Below, one piece after another: positions 54,736-63,730 of a stretch of DNA of 64,000 nt (position 1 is its first letter; each line of letters begins with the position of its first letter). Both the position numbers and the translations under genes were made by a program. The stretch spans positions 410,685 to 474,684 of the forward strand of contig CAJNDS010000469.1 in the NCBI GenBank assembly GCA_905221605.1, given 5' to 3'. Below the pieces are notes generated by a model that saw nothing but the letters and a program-made list of their open reading frames with translations, did not search any database and had not been told where the DNA came from. Origin of the DNA: Symbiodinium natans (taxonomy: Eukaryota > Sar > Dinophyceae > Suessiales > Symbiodiniaceae).

Positions 54736-55079
54736 GCCTTAGGGTTCAGGGCTTAGGGCTTAGGGCTTGGGGTTTTGGGTTTTGGGTTTGGGGTTTGGGG
54801 TTTGGGGTTTAGGGTTTAGGGTTAGGGTTTAGGGTTTAGGGCTTAGGGCTTAGGGCTTAGGGCTTAGGGCTTAGGGCTTAGGGCTTAGGGCTTAGGGCTT
54901 AGGGCTTAGGGCTTAGGGCTTGGGGTTTTGGGTTTTGGGTTTGGGGTTTAGGGTTAGGGTTTAGGGTTTAGGGCTTAGGGTTCAGGGCTTAGGGCTTAGG
55001 GCTTGGGGTTTGGGGTTTAGGGTTTGGGGTTAAGGGTTTAGGGTTTAGGGTTTAGGTTTTAGGTTCTAGGGTTTAGGGC
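54736..55079 (+). repeat. Longest composite G-strand array (344 bp), block-duplicated
   Basis: TTAGGGC, TTGGGG, TTTTGGG x2, TTTGGGG, TTTAGGG, TTAGGG blocks occur in the same order twice (54756-54840 and 54905-54975), with a pure block of about 12 TTAGGGC units between. Confidence 0.95.
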
Positions 55080-55138
55080 TCCTGAAGCTCGGCGCATGTA
55101 GGGCTTCAAGTCAGGGCGGAGGCCTTGCCTTGTGGGGG

Positions 55139-55279
55139 ACTTAGGGTTTAGGGTTTAGGGTTTGGGGTTTAGGCTTTGGGGTTTAGGGTTTAGGGTTTAG
55201 GGTTTAGGGTTTAGGGTTTAGGGTTTAGGGTTTAGGGTTTAGGGTTTAGGGTTTAGGGTTTAGGGTTTAGGGTTCAGAG
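55139..55279 (+). repeat. Telomeric array
   Basis: TTTGGGG and TTTAGGC first, then 13 canonical units. Spacers 55080-55138 and 55280-55395 are unique; 55396-55450 is degenerate. Confidence 0.95.
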
Positions 55280-55450
55280 TGTATAGTGGTTAGGGAAGGG
55301 AGACCCGTCAACTGCCGGCAAGACGCTGGCAGAGCAGCGCTCGCTTGTCGCGCATGCCGTAGCGCCATCGCTTGAGGAGCAGGGCCTGAAAGCACGGTTT
55401 AGGGTTTAAGTTTAGAGCCTAGGGTGTAGCATTTTGGGTTTGGGGTTTAG

Positions 55451-55987
55451 GGAAGGGCTTACAAGCTTGGAATTGTGAAAGTTTCTCCAGATGACAAAAT
55501 GCACAACCTCTCGAAGGGGCTTGGATTTTGGTGTCTATCACCGTCTACAGACTTGGGGTCTAGAGGGCGTTCAGGGGCAGGAGCCAGAGCCGCCAGGTCT
55601 AGAGGGCTGTAAGCCCGGGGAAGTGTCTTGATTTCCCCGACAAGTAAACCCTGTAATCCCCAACCTCCCCCGCTCACCTCCTATCACCAGCCAGACCGCA
55701 AAAGCCTACATCCACACCGGAAAAACTGGACCGGAAACCCGGCCCTCTTGACCTCATATCGGACTACCCATGCAGCCGAAAGTATTGAGGCCATTTGCCG
55801 GCTTCCCGCTTCCAATCCACAGGCTCGGAGGACTCGGACTCGGACCTTATCGGTGCCGCTAACCTGACCTCCTCCCGTCACATTGCCATGCTTTTGCAGC
55901 AGGTGGACATTTGTACTCCACCTGATTGTAGACGATGTCCGAGCAAGGGTGCGCCGCGGTTCCTAACGAAGCTGCTCATCCTGCTGA
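55451..55987. other. Spacer with possible exon fragments, about 540 bp
   Basis: Nearly free of telomeric words. Plus strand: CTTCCAATCCACAG (to 55823) resembles a splice acceptor and is followed by an open, protein-like frame to about 55990 (Ser/Asp/Glu start, then a Met/Leu/Gln stretch, a Cys-x4-Pro-x-Cys-x2-Cys cluster and a Leu-rich end) that runs into the telomeric array. Minus strand: a 72-codon frame at 55459-55677 with no ATG near its start. A gene remnant is possible; no family recognised. Confidence 0.25.
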
Positions 55988-56064
55988 AAGGTTCAGGGTT
56001 TGGGGATATAGGGTTCAGGCTTTAGGGGTTAGGGGTTTAGGGTTTAGGGTTTAGGGTTTTGGGG
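55988..56064 (+). repeat. Degenerate telomeric array
   Basis: TTCAGGG, TATAGGG, TTTAGGGG and three canonical units. Confidence 0.9.
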
Positions 56065-56250
56065 ATCGTGTTCAGGCTTGGAAAACTCGCAAACCTTCTT
56101 AGAAATGAGCTACACGCTATGGCCTCTGAAAGGCTTACATACTTGGATGCTGTGCACCTGCTTCCTTCATGCCAAGTAATTAGCTTTGGGGTTTAGGGTT
56201 TCGGTTTAACTTCTTTCTTCCTGCAAAGCATTGTTCTACTACTGTATATC

Positions 56251-56570
56251 ACCCTAACCCTCAAACCCTCAACCCTCAACCCTCAACCCTAAACCCTCTC
56301 AACCCGAAACGTCCACCCACGAAGCCAGGATGGCCCTAAAGACCCTCAGAAAAACATTCCTGCATGCGATCCTCTTAAGCCGGAGAAGGGGAAATATGTA
56401 ATATCCCAAGGGCCTGCGCCAAACCCTAAACCGTCAACCCTCAACCCTGAACCCCCAAACCCCAAACCCTAAACCCTAAACCCTAAACCCCAAACCCCAA
56501 ACCCTTAACCCTAAACCCTAAACCCTAAACCCTAAACCCTAAACCCTAAACCCTAAACCCTAAACCCTGA
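56251..56570 (-). repeat. Two C-strand arrays
   Basis: 56251-56307 (CCCTCAA-rich) and 56421-56570 (CCGTCAA, CCCCAAA, then canonical). Spacer 56308-56420 is unique. Confidence 0.93.
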
Positions 56571-56696
56571 GGAAGGAAGCTCGCCAAGCCTTCACCTGCC
56601 CGGCAAATCCAGCGCCCAGTCGCGCGGGCTTCACCGGATCCGCGATCGTCACCTCTCGGGCCTGCGACTTGCAGATGTCTATTTTGGTTTGGGTGT

Positions 56697-57045
56697 GGGG
56701 TTTAGGGTTTGGGGTTTGGGGTTTAGGGTTTAGGGTTTAGGGTTTAGGGTTTAGGGTTTAGGGTTTAGGGTTTGGGGTTTAGGGGTTTGGAGGGTTTGGG
56801 TTTTTTGGGGTTTCGGGTTTGGGGTTTCGGGCTTGGGGCTGCGGGTTTAGGGGCTTACGGTTTGGGGTTTGGGTTTTAGGGTTGGGGGTTTAGGGTTGAG
56901 GGTTTGCGGTTTGGGGTTTAGGGCTTAGGGTTAGGGGTTTGCGGTTGAGGAGGGCTGAGGGCTCATAGGGGCTTAGGGCTTAAGGCTTAATTAAGGGTTT
57001 AGGGTTTGAAGGTTCAGGCCCTTTGGGGTTTACAGGGCTTCCGGG
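56697..57045 (+). repeat. Array decaying over 350 bp
   Basis: Canonical to about 56775, then progressively more TTTGGGG, TTTCGGG, TTGAGGG, TTTGCGG and TTAATTAAGGG. It looks like an old array fading at one end. Confidence 0.88.
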
Positions 57046-57135
57046 GTTTAAGGGAACTATTTGGGGCTTCGGGGCTTCGTAACCCCGAACCCTACCCCGC
57101 CACACCCGATGGCTGAGCCAGAGAGACCTCCAGAG

Positions 57136-57188
57136 CCTGAACCCTAAACCCTAAACCCTAAACCCTAAACCCGAAACCCTAAACCCAC
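57136..57188 (-). repeat. Short telomeric array
   Basis: Six units with one CCCGAAA. Spacer 57189-57385 has CCCAAGGCC words. Confidence 0.93.
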
Positions 57189-57385
57189 CCAGTGGGTCCC
57201 ACAACATTAGGAAACCATTTCGCTTTACCTAGAATTCCTCAAGTCAAATTAACCCGTCCTGAACCCTGAAGCCCAAGGCCTAACCCGAAAGCCAAGGCAC
57301 AAAGCCCTAAGCCCCAAAACCCAAGGCCACAAGGCCACTATGCCTTCAACTCAAAAGCCCCCAGGCCCAAAGCAAGCCCATACTA

Positions 57386-57576
57386 TGGCCCTTGCCCACG
57401 AAAAGTTTGGCCCTTGCCCACTTTGCCCGCGAAATTTTGGAGCCTTGCCCACGACATGTTGACCTTTGCCCGCGAAATTTGGGCCCTTGTCCGCGAAACG
57501 ACTCTTGCCCGCGAATTGTTGACCCTTGCCCGCGAAACTTTGGCCCTAGCCCACGAAATTTTGGCCCTGCCCATGA
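57386..57576 (+). repeat. Minisatellite with about 21-bp unit
   Basis: Nine imperfect units of the type GGCCCTTGCCCGCGAAATTTT (first 20 bases GGCCCTTGCCCGCGAAATTT), lengths 20-22 and one of about 30. Because 21 is a multiple of three, all three frames on both strands stay open and give overlapping heptapeptide-repeat frames; none is favoured. Confidence 0.92.
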
Positions 57577-57599
57577 ATGACTATAGAGTCTTTAATGGA

Positions 57600-57883
57600 A
57601 GCGAGAGAGAGAGATAAAGATACATATAAATATCAATATCTATATATATATATATATAAGACACATCTATATATATACATATAAATATATACGTATATCT
57701 ATATACATACATACATACATACATACATACATACATACATACATACATACATACATACATACATACATACATACATACATACATACATACAGACATACAT
57801 ACATACATACATACATACATACATACATACATACATACATACATACATACATACATACATACATACATACATACATACATACA

Positions 57884-57914
<31 letters not shown>
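57600..57914. repeat. GA, TA and long CATA microsatellite
   Basis: Short GAGA and TATA runs, then about 52 CATA units (57704-57914) with a single G substitution near 57790. The minus frames of Met-Tyr-Val-Cys are its translation. Confidence 0.96.
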
Positions 57915-57916
<2 letters not shown>

Positions 57917-58043
57917 GTGTGAGACGTTCAGGGTTGAGTGTAGGGAAAAGGGTTCCAAGACGCCGGAGTTTGCAGACTTGGGGTGGTTTGGGTTCGGGTA
58001 GCTAGCCGTTAAGGGGATGCGGGGTGCTTCGGATCAGGCTCCA

Positions 58044-58250
58044 CAGGGTTTGGGGGGGGTTTAGGGTTAGGGCTGAGGGCTTAGGGTTTAGGGTTTGGTC
58101 TTTTAGGTTTTCCCTAAAAGCCTTAAGAGCCCAGGGAAACCCTAAGAAGGCCCAGAAGCTGTAGAAAAGCCCTGAACCCTGAACCCTGAACCCTAAACCC
58201 TGAACCCTAAAGCCAGAAAAACCCCAAAACCCCAAAACCTCAAACCCTGG
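58044..58250. repeat. Short G-strand then C-strand arrays
   Basis: 58044-58100 (+, with G8) and 58172-58250 (-, CCCTGAA-rich, then AACCCCAAAACC). Confidence 0.87.
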
Positions 58251-58324
58251 ACCCCTCAAGGGCCTGTGACGTGGAAGCGCCGCCAACTTCTCCCAGCTCG
58301 ATGTACCTTTCAGGAGGCCGGCGT

Positions 58325-58455
58325 GGGGTTTAGTGTTTAGGGTTGAGGGTTTAGGGTTTGTGGTTTGGGGTTTAGGGTTGAGGGTTCAGGGTTCAGGGGT
58401 TAAGGGGTTCAGGGTTTAGTTTGGGGACTAGGCTTTAGGGCTTAGGGTGTAGGGC
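58325..58455 (+). repeat. Degenerate telomeric array
   Basis: TTTAGTG, TTGAGGG, TTTGTGG, TTCAGGG and TTTAGGG. Confidence 0.88.
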
Positions 58456-58480
58456 TGTCTATCAAGACGTCCGGCCATGT

Positions 58481-58672
58481 ATGGCGAAGAAGTACTCCTC
58501 ACCAACGTACCACTGCATCTGCTTCGGAGGGCGGCGTGCGTATCATCTGCTAGCACACCATGCCACACTTGCTCAGCCAGATGTCATCCTCGAATTCCTT
58601 CACGTTCCGAAGAGTTTCATTGTCGGCGTCCTCTGGTCCATGGATGAAAAGCCGAAAACGGACAGCGGCTGA
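58481..58672 (+). CDS. Small protein-like ORF, 63 aa, unrecognised
   Basis: It occupies almost all of the 228-bp spacer 58456-58683. ATGGCGAAG start with G at +4. The protein has a basic start (Lys-Lys), a Cys/His/Tyr-containing part (about residues 9-30), a hydrophobic stretch (about 34-52: Val, Ile, Leu, Phe, Trp) and an acidic/basic end before TGA. Composition is unlike repeat translations in this window. No antisense frame competes. It may be a captured exon with a chance stop. No family recognised. Confidence 0.25.
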   Translation: MAKKYSSPTYHCICFGGRRAYHLLAHHATLAQPDVILEFLHVPKSFIVGVLWSMDEKPKTDSG

Positions 58673-58683
58673 GCTCCTGCAAG

Positions 58684-58783
58684 TCCTAAACCCTAAGTCC
58701 TAAACCCTAAACCCTAAACCCTAAACCCTAAACCCTAAACCCTAAACCCTAAACCCTAAACCCTAAACCCTAAACCCTAAACC
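58684..58783 (-). repeat. Canonical telomeric array
   Basis: TCCTAAA and CCCTAAG edge, then 12 perfect units, starting 11 bp after the stop of the preceding frame. Confidence 0.96.
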
Positions 58784-58893
58784 GCGAACAGATTCGCTTT
58801 GCCGCTTGCCGCTCTTGAGTTTCGACGGTCTTGCTCGGTCTGATGCTAAATCCAACATTACTCGTCTGCTCGCAAAGCCTCCAGCACCCTAAG

Positions 58894-58972
58894 CCCCCCC
58901 CCCCCCTCCCGCCTCCCGCCTCCCCCAAACCCTAAACCCTAAACCCTAAACCCTAAACCCTAAACCCTAAAA
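58894..58972 (-). repeat. C13 run, CCTCCCG tandem and short array
   Basis: C13, then (CCTCCCG)2, then seven canonical CCCTAAA units. Confidence 0.92.
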
Positions 58973-59257
58973 CTTCACAAGCCTGGAACCTGACCCAAAA
59001 AAAAGCTCAAGCTGCAAGGAGCCGCCAGAAGTCCCGAGGGCTACACACCCTAAACCCTATGAACCCTAAAACGCTACACACCGTAAAAACCATAAAACGA
59101 AACATTTTCATAAGACAAAAAAGTATTCAATTTAATTTTCTGGTTTATTATTTATATTATTTTGTTTCTTTGAGATATTTTTGTTGTTGAGTTATAGAAT
59201 ATGCCCTGTAAGCCTGCCCCGGAAAGCCCGGCCCCATACGCCCCAAAAGCCTCGTAA
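58973..59257. other. Spacer with A/T-rich core
   Basis: Decayed CCCTAAA words at 59047-59085; AT-rich 59100-59195 (TTTATTATTTATATTATTTT type). No gene. Confidence 0.6.
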
Positions 59258-59480
59258 GCCCTAAAAGCCCCACACCCTAGAATCCCTGAACCCTAAAAAC
59301 CCTTACGCCTAGAAGCCTAAACCCTAAAAACCCTAAACCCTTGAAACTTGAAACCCTAAACCCTTGAAACCCCAAACCCTAAACCCTAAACCCTAAACCC
59401 TAAACCCTAAACCCTAAACCCTAAACCCTAAACCCTAAACCCTAAACCCTAAACCCTAAACCCTAAACCCTAAACCCTCA
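59258..59480 (-). repeat. Telomeric array, decayed first half
   Basis: CCCTAAAAA, CCCTTGAAA and CCCTAGAA to about 59370, then about 15 perfect units. Confidence 0.94.
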
Positions 59481-59575
59481 ACCGCCGCCGAGATTCTCGG
59501 CTGCCGTGCCCGGCGAGGATTCCCCGCGGCGACTGGCCGAGGAAGGAGACCGCGACCTGAGAAAGAGCTCTCTGG

Positions 59576-59800
59576 GTTTAGGGTTTAGGGTTTAGGGTTT
59601 AGGGCTTAGGGTTTAGGGTTTAGGGTTTAGGGTTTATAGGGTTTAGCGCTTAGGGTTTTTAGGGTTTAGGGTTTAGGGTTTAGGGTTTATAGGGTTTAGG
59701 GCTTAGGGTTTTTAGGGTTTAGGGTTTAGGGTTTAGGGTTTCGGGTTTTGGGTCTAGGGTTCAGGGTTTAGGGCTCTAAGGGTTTAGGAGGGCTTTTAAG
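59576..59800 (+). repeat. Telomeric array with 53-bp higher-order period
   Basis: TTTATAGGGTTTAG, CTTAGGG, TTTTTAGGG and three canonical units form a block that occurs at 59633 and 59686. Confidence 0.94.
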
Positions 59801-59985
59801 TTTAGGGTTTCAAAATCTAAGTGAGGGGCTGTGAAAGGCTAGTTTGGGGGGCTGACTTTTGCCTGCAACTTTGCTGTCAGGAAGGACAGGCGCTGATATT
59901 TAGATCCTAGACGAAGTGGAAAAAACTTCGGCATTGAGCTGCAGATTCGACTTGACGCAAAACACCGAGATCACAGCCCGCTTTA

Positions 59986-60172
59986 ACCCATATCCAAAAC
60001 CCCAAGCCCTACCTAAAACCCAATCTAAACCCCCAAAGCACCAAACATCACAAAACCCTCAACCCTTATTTCGCCAAAATCCAGACCGCAAAACCCCAAA
60101 CTTTTGAACCCCTCAACCCTAAAACCCTAAACCCTAAACCCCTAACCCCTAAACCCTAAACCCTAAATCTCA
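59986..60172 (-). repeat. Decayed C-strand telomeric sequence
   Basis: CCCAAAA, CCCCAAG, CCCTCAA; canonical only at 60120-60165. Spacer 59801-59985 is unique. Confidence 0.83.
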
Positions 60173-60319
60173 AAGGTCGGGCCTGGGAACAACGTCTCCA
60201 GACGCCACTTTCAAGAAGACCTGGTGACTGCGGACGTGGAGTTGAGGGTTAAGGGCTTTCGGGGTTGCAGGTTTCGCGGGTCAGGGGTCTGTTTGTTTTT
60301 TGTGTTTGAACAGAGGGGA

Positions 60320-60450
60320 GGGGGGGGGGGGGGGCTTAGGCGTTTAGGTGTTGGGGTTTAGGTCTAGGGGGATGCCTAAACCCTAAACCCTACACCCTTA
60401 AACCCTAAACCCTAAAGCCTAAACCCTAAACCCTAAACTCCTAAACCCTG
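60320..60450. repeat. G15 run with short opposite arrays
   Basis: G15 (60320-60334), then CTTAGGCG, TTTAGG (+), then CCCTAAA (60375-60450, -). Spacer 60173-60319 is unique. Confidence 0.9.
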
Positions 60451-60496
60451 AAAGTGCCCTCCCCTCCCCCCACCCCGCCGAAGTCCCAGCAAAATA

Positions 60497-60568
60497 GGGG
60501 TTTCCAACACATACGATCATGCTCAGTGCAGAAACCCCCAGAAAGGGTACCCTTATGTTCGGAAACCT
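60497..60568. mobile_element. F12 foldback element
   Basis: GGGGTTTCCAACACATA at the left and TTATGTTCGGAAACCTC at the right pair with few mismatches. Inside the right arm AAGGGTACCCTT (60543-60554) is a perfect palindrome. Confidence 0.55.
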
Positions 60569-60585
60569 CGACATTCAGCCCCCCA

Positions 60586-60668
60586 GACCCTAAACCCGGT
60601 TTAGGGTTTAGGGTTTAGGGTTTAGGGTTTAGGGTTTCGGGTGACGGTTTAGGGTTTAGGGTCTAGGG
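60586..60668. repeat. Perfect tail-to-tail telomere junction
   Basis: CCCTAAACCCGGTTTAGGG (60588-60606) is a perfect palindrome apart from the GG centre, followed by five canonical units. Confidence 0.93.
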
Positions 60669-60681
60669 CTATACAGTTATA

Positions 60682-60943
60682 CACTAAACCCTGAAACCCT
60701 GAACCCTAAGCCCAACACTCCCCACACCTCGAGAAGATCGGAAGTCTGAACCTCAAGCCTCAAAATGCCAAGGCCTCGCTTGAGATTTAAGGCTGCAGGC
60801 TTACCCCACTGGGCCCAGACATCCCCCATTTGTAAACCCTAAAGCCCTCAAACCCTAAACCCTAAACCCTGAACCCTGAACCCTAAACCCTAAACGCTAA
60901 ACCCTAAACCCTAAACCCTAAACCCTTAACCCTAAACCCTAGC
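60682..60943 (-). repeat. Two C-strand arrays
   Basis: 60682-60715 (CCCTGAA) and 60833-60943 (CCCTAAA with CCCTGAA, CGCTAAA). Spacer 60716-60832 is unique. Confidence 0.93.
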
Positions 60944-61086
60944 CAGAAACGAATTTCCATGATTCGGGCTTTGAGGGTTTAGGGTTTAGGGCTAGTTTAG
61001 GCCTGTATGGCTGCACAGCATTTAAGGCCACAGACTACAGGGCGTTGGTTTCTGACAGTTTCTGAGCATTAAGTGGTTTGTGAAGC

Positions 61087-61190
61087 AGGGTTTAGGGTTT
61101 AGGGTTTAGGGTTTAGGGTTTAGGGTTTAGGGTTTAGGGCTTAGGGCTTAGGGTTTAGGGTTTAGGGTTTAGGGTTTAGGGTTTAGGGTC
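61087..61190 (+). repeat. Telomeric array
   Basis: Seven canonical, two TTAGGGC, five canonical units. A two-unit stretch at 60973-60995 precedes it. Confidence 0.95.
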
Positions 61191-61319
61191 TGCGGTCTAT
61201 ATAAGGGTTTATATAGGGTTTTCGCTTTTTTGGCCTCCTCCAGCGTGGTGATGGAAATGCCATAAGACCTGGCTTTGCCACGATCTACCACCCTTAAGAC
61301 CCCCAAAATCCCCAGGCGT

Positions 61320-61410
61320 TGGGGTTTGGTGTAGGGCTTGGGGTTTAGGGTTTAGGGTTTAGGGTTTAGGCTTTAGGCTTTCGGGTTTAGGGTATATACG
61401 TAGGCTTCAG
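61320..61410 (+). repeat. Degenerate telomeric array
   Basis: TTTGGTG, TTAGGGC, four canonical units, TTTAGGC. Spacer 61191-61319 has TATATAAGGGTTTATATAGGG-like inverted TATATA words. Confidence 0.9.
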
Positions 61411-61495
61411 GTTTTAGGAGAGGCTTAGAAGCTAAGCTGAGGACTAGGTAGCGAAGACTCTCCACAAATCTGCGCCTGGGGCTTCACCCGGTCTC

Positions 61496-61823
61496 AACCC
61501 TAAACCCTAAACCCTCAACCCTAAGGCCCTAAGCCTAAACCCTAAAACCTAAACCCTGAACCCTAAACAACTGGAGCCCTGGAGCCTTCCAACTCGCAAG
61601 ACGCTGATGCGGAAAACGATCAACAAAAAAATATAAGCCCACCCCAACACACCAACATCCCAAACCCCAAGCCCTAAACACTAAACCCTCACCTCAACCC
61701 TAATCCCCAAACCCGAAACCCTTAATCCTAAGCCCTCAACCCCAAACCCTAAACCCTAAACCCGAAACCCTAAACCCTAACCCCTAAACCCTAAACCCTA
61801 AACCCTAAACCCTAAACCCTAAC
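61496..61823 (-). repeat. Two C-strand arrays
   Basis: 61496-61568 (CCCTAAG, CCTAAAA) and 61659-61823 (decayed, then canonical with two CCCGAAA). Spacer 61569-61658 is unique. Confidence 0.92.
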
Positions 61824-61891
61824 TAAGCCCAAGCATGCTCCACTAATGGGCGCCCCCGCTCCAGCTGCAAACTGGTCATCTGCTGCTCCAG

Positions 61892-62069
61892 GCTCCCCAA
61901 AATCTGGCTAGCGGCGGGTTTAGGGTTTAGGGTTTAGGGTTTAGGGTTTAGGGTTTAGGGGTTTAAGGGTTTAAGGGTTTGGGGTGAAGGTTTAGGGATG
62001 GTTAGGGTTTAGGGTTTAGGGTTTCGGGTTTAGGGTTTAGGGTTTAGGGTGCTCCCCAAAATCTGGCTA
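61892..62069 (+). repeat. Telomeric insertion flanked by a perfect 19-bp duplication
   Basis: GCTCCCCAAAATCTGGCTA is at 61892-61910 and 62051-62069. Between them are GCGGCGGG and a TTTAGGG array with TTTAAGGG and TTTCGGG variants (61918-62050). The second copy starts directly after TTTAGGGT. Outer flanks differ. Confidence 0.92.
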
Positions 62070-62112
62070 CAGCTTTGGGAAGCGCGGTGTCATGGTAAAC
62101 GCTACCTGTGTT

Positions 62113-62316
62113 GGGTTTAGGGGTTCGGGTTCAGGGTTTGGGGTTTAGGGTTTAGGGTTTAGGGCTTAGGGCTTAGGGCTTAGGATTAGGGCTTAGGGCT
62201 TGGTTTGTAGGGTTTGGGGTTTTGGGGCTTCAGAGGGGTTTGGAGTTTTGGGGCTTAGCGCTCTTAGGGTTTAGGGCTGATGGCCTCATGATGAGGTTTA
62301 GGGTTTAGGGTTTAGC
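62113..62316 (+). repeat. Degenerate telomeric arrays
   Basis: TTTAGGGG, TTCGGG, TTAGGGC and TTTGGGG to about 62240; three canonical units at 62295-62316. Confidence 0.88.
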
Positions 62317-62533
62317 ATTCGCACACGGGCTAGTTATTATTCTGTATTTCGCCCGTGTACTAATAATATTATCTGGTTGCGTTCTCTCATTCACTTCGTT
62401 CACTTGCAACATTCGTTCGAGCATGAACTCATCCATTCAATCTCTTCACACTATTCTTCTATCATGATTAGTAATATCCCGGGCGCTCTATAAAAACCCT
62501 CTTTTGCGCCCGTAGCACAATATTTTTATTGGT
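62317..62533. other. AT-rich spacer with hairpins
   Basis: CACGGGC and GCCCGTG enclose a 20-base AT-rich loop (62323-62357), and GGGCGC/GCGCCC enclose CTCTATAAAAACC-type sequence near 62482-62512. CACTTCGTTCACTTGC resembles words in the spacer at 8968. Distinctly AT-rich for this window. Confidence 0.6.
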
Positions 62534-62767
62534 CACCCTAAACCCTACCCTAAACCCTAAACCCTAAACCCTAAACCCTAAACCCTAAACCCTAAACCCT
62601 AAACCCTAAACCCTAAACCCTAAAACCTAAACCCTAACACCTAAACCCTAAACCCTAAACCCTAAACCCTAAACCCTAAACCCTAAACCCTAAACCCTAA
62701 ACCCTAAACCCTAAACCCTAAACCCTAAACCCTAAACCCTAAACCCTAAACCCTAAACCTAACCCTA
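62534..62767 (-). repeat. Long canonical telomeric array (234 bp)
   Basis: About 32 units with CCCTACCC, CCTAAAA and CCCTAACAC interruptions. Confidence 0.97.
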
Positions 62768-62870
62768 GATTATATAGTGGGAATGGGGGTCGCTGCTAGC
62801 GCCTTGGGAAAGTGCTGGGCCGCATTGAAGGGGAACTGCAAGATCAGCTCCTGGTCGGCTGCATCGCGGG

Positions 62871-63060
62871 AATTCAGGCTTAGGGCTTGAGGTTTGGGAT
62901 TTCGGGTTTCGGGTTCAGGGTTTAGGGTTTAATGGTTGTGGTTTCGGGTTTGGGGTTTGGGGTTGAGGGTGGAGTTTGGGTTTTGGGGGTTGGGTGTTTT
63001 GGGGATTTGGGGTTTGGGGGTTTGGGGGTTTGGGGCGTCGGGTTGACCGTTTAGGCTGGA
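62871..63060 (+). repeat. Decayed telomeric sequence
   Basis: TTTGGGA, TTTCGGG, TTCAGGG, TTTGGGGG words; TTTGGGGG dominates 62985-63035. Spacer 62768-62870 is unique. Confidence 0.8.
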
Positions 63061-63119
63061 GCCTTTATCTCCGGGCTTCGGGCCTTCGGGCTTAGAGTTT
63101 CCGGCTTGGGATTGCCTGA

Positions 63120-63275
63120 ACTAGGGTTTAGTATTTCAGGGTTTGGGGTTTAGGGTTTAGGGTTTGGGGTTCTCTGTCACGTCCGAGGATTTAGGGATCA
63201 GGGTTCAGGGCTTAGGGCTTAGGGTTTAGGGCTTAGGGCTTGGGATCCAAAACCCAAGCCCCTCACCAAACCCTG
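63120..63275. repeat. Short arrays, G-strand then C-strand words
   Basis: 63120-63172 and 63196-63245 (+, TTAGGGC), then degenerate CCCAAG/CCCTGC words to 63275. Confidence 0.85.
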
Positions 63276-63328
63276 CACAACAAACACCCGATCCTTCGCG
63301 GCGATGGCCCAAGTCAAGCCCCAGATTG

Positions 63329-63447
63329 AACCCAAAACACTAAACCCTAAACCCTAAACCCTAAACCCTAAACCCTAAACCCTAAACCCTACTTATAAGC
63401 CCTAAACCCTAAACCCGAAACCCTACACCCTAAACCCTAAACCCCAA
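63329..63447 (-). repeat. Telomeric array
   Basis: About nine canonical units, an ACTTATAAG interruption, then CCCTAAA/CCCGAAA. Confidence 0.94.
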
Positions 63448-63498
63448 TTCTCTCCTTGGCGCTGTTCGAGAGAGTCACCACCTGGGCCAGTCTCTGGA

Positions 63499-63678
63499 AA
63501 CCCTTAACCCTAAACTCTAAATCCTAAACCCAAAACCCGAATCCTAAACCCTAAATCCTAAATCCTAAACCCTAGATCCCTAATCCTAAACTCTAAACCC
63601 TAAACCCTAGATCCTAAACCCTGAACCCTGAATCATGAATCCTAAACCCTGAAGGTTCAGGGTTTAGGGTTTTGGGGG
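63499..63678. repeat. C-strand array with tail-to-tail turn
   Basis: CCCTAAA with many TCCTAAA and CTCTAAA units; CCCTGAAGGTTCAGGG at the turn (63646-63661) is a near-perfect palindrome, followed by TTTAGGG. Confidence 0.93.
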
Positions 63679-63730
63679 AACACCCCAATGCCCCCACAAT
63701 CTTCTGCCATGTGCCGCCCAGAAACTTTGT

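Noticed and set aside
57581-57958. Met-Tyr-Val-Cys repeat frames on the minus strand
   Set aside because: Translation of the CATA microsatellite.
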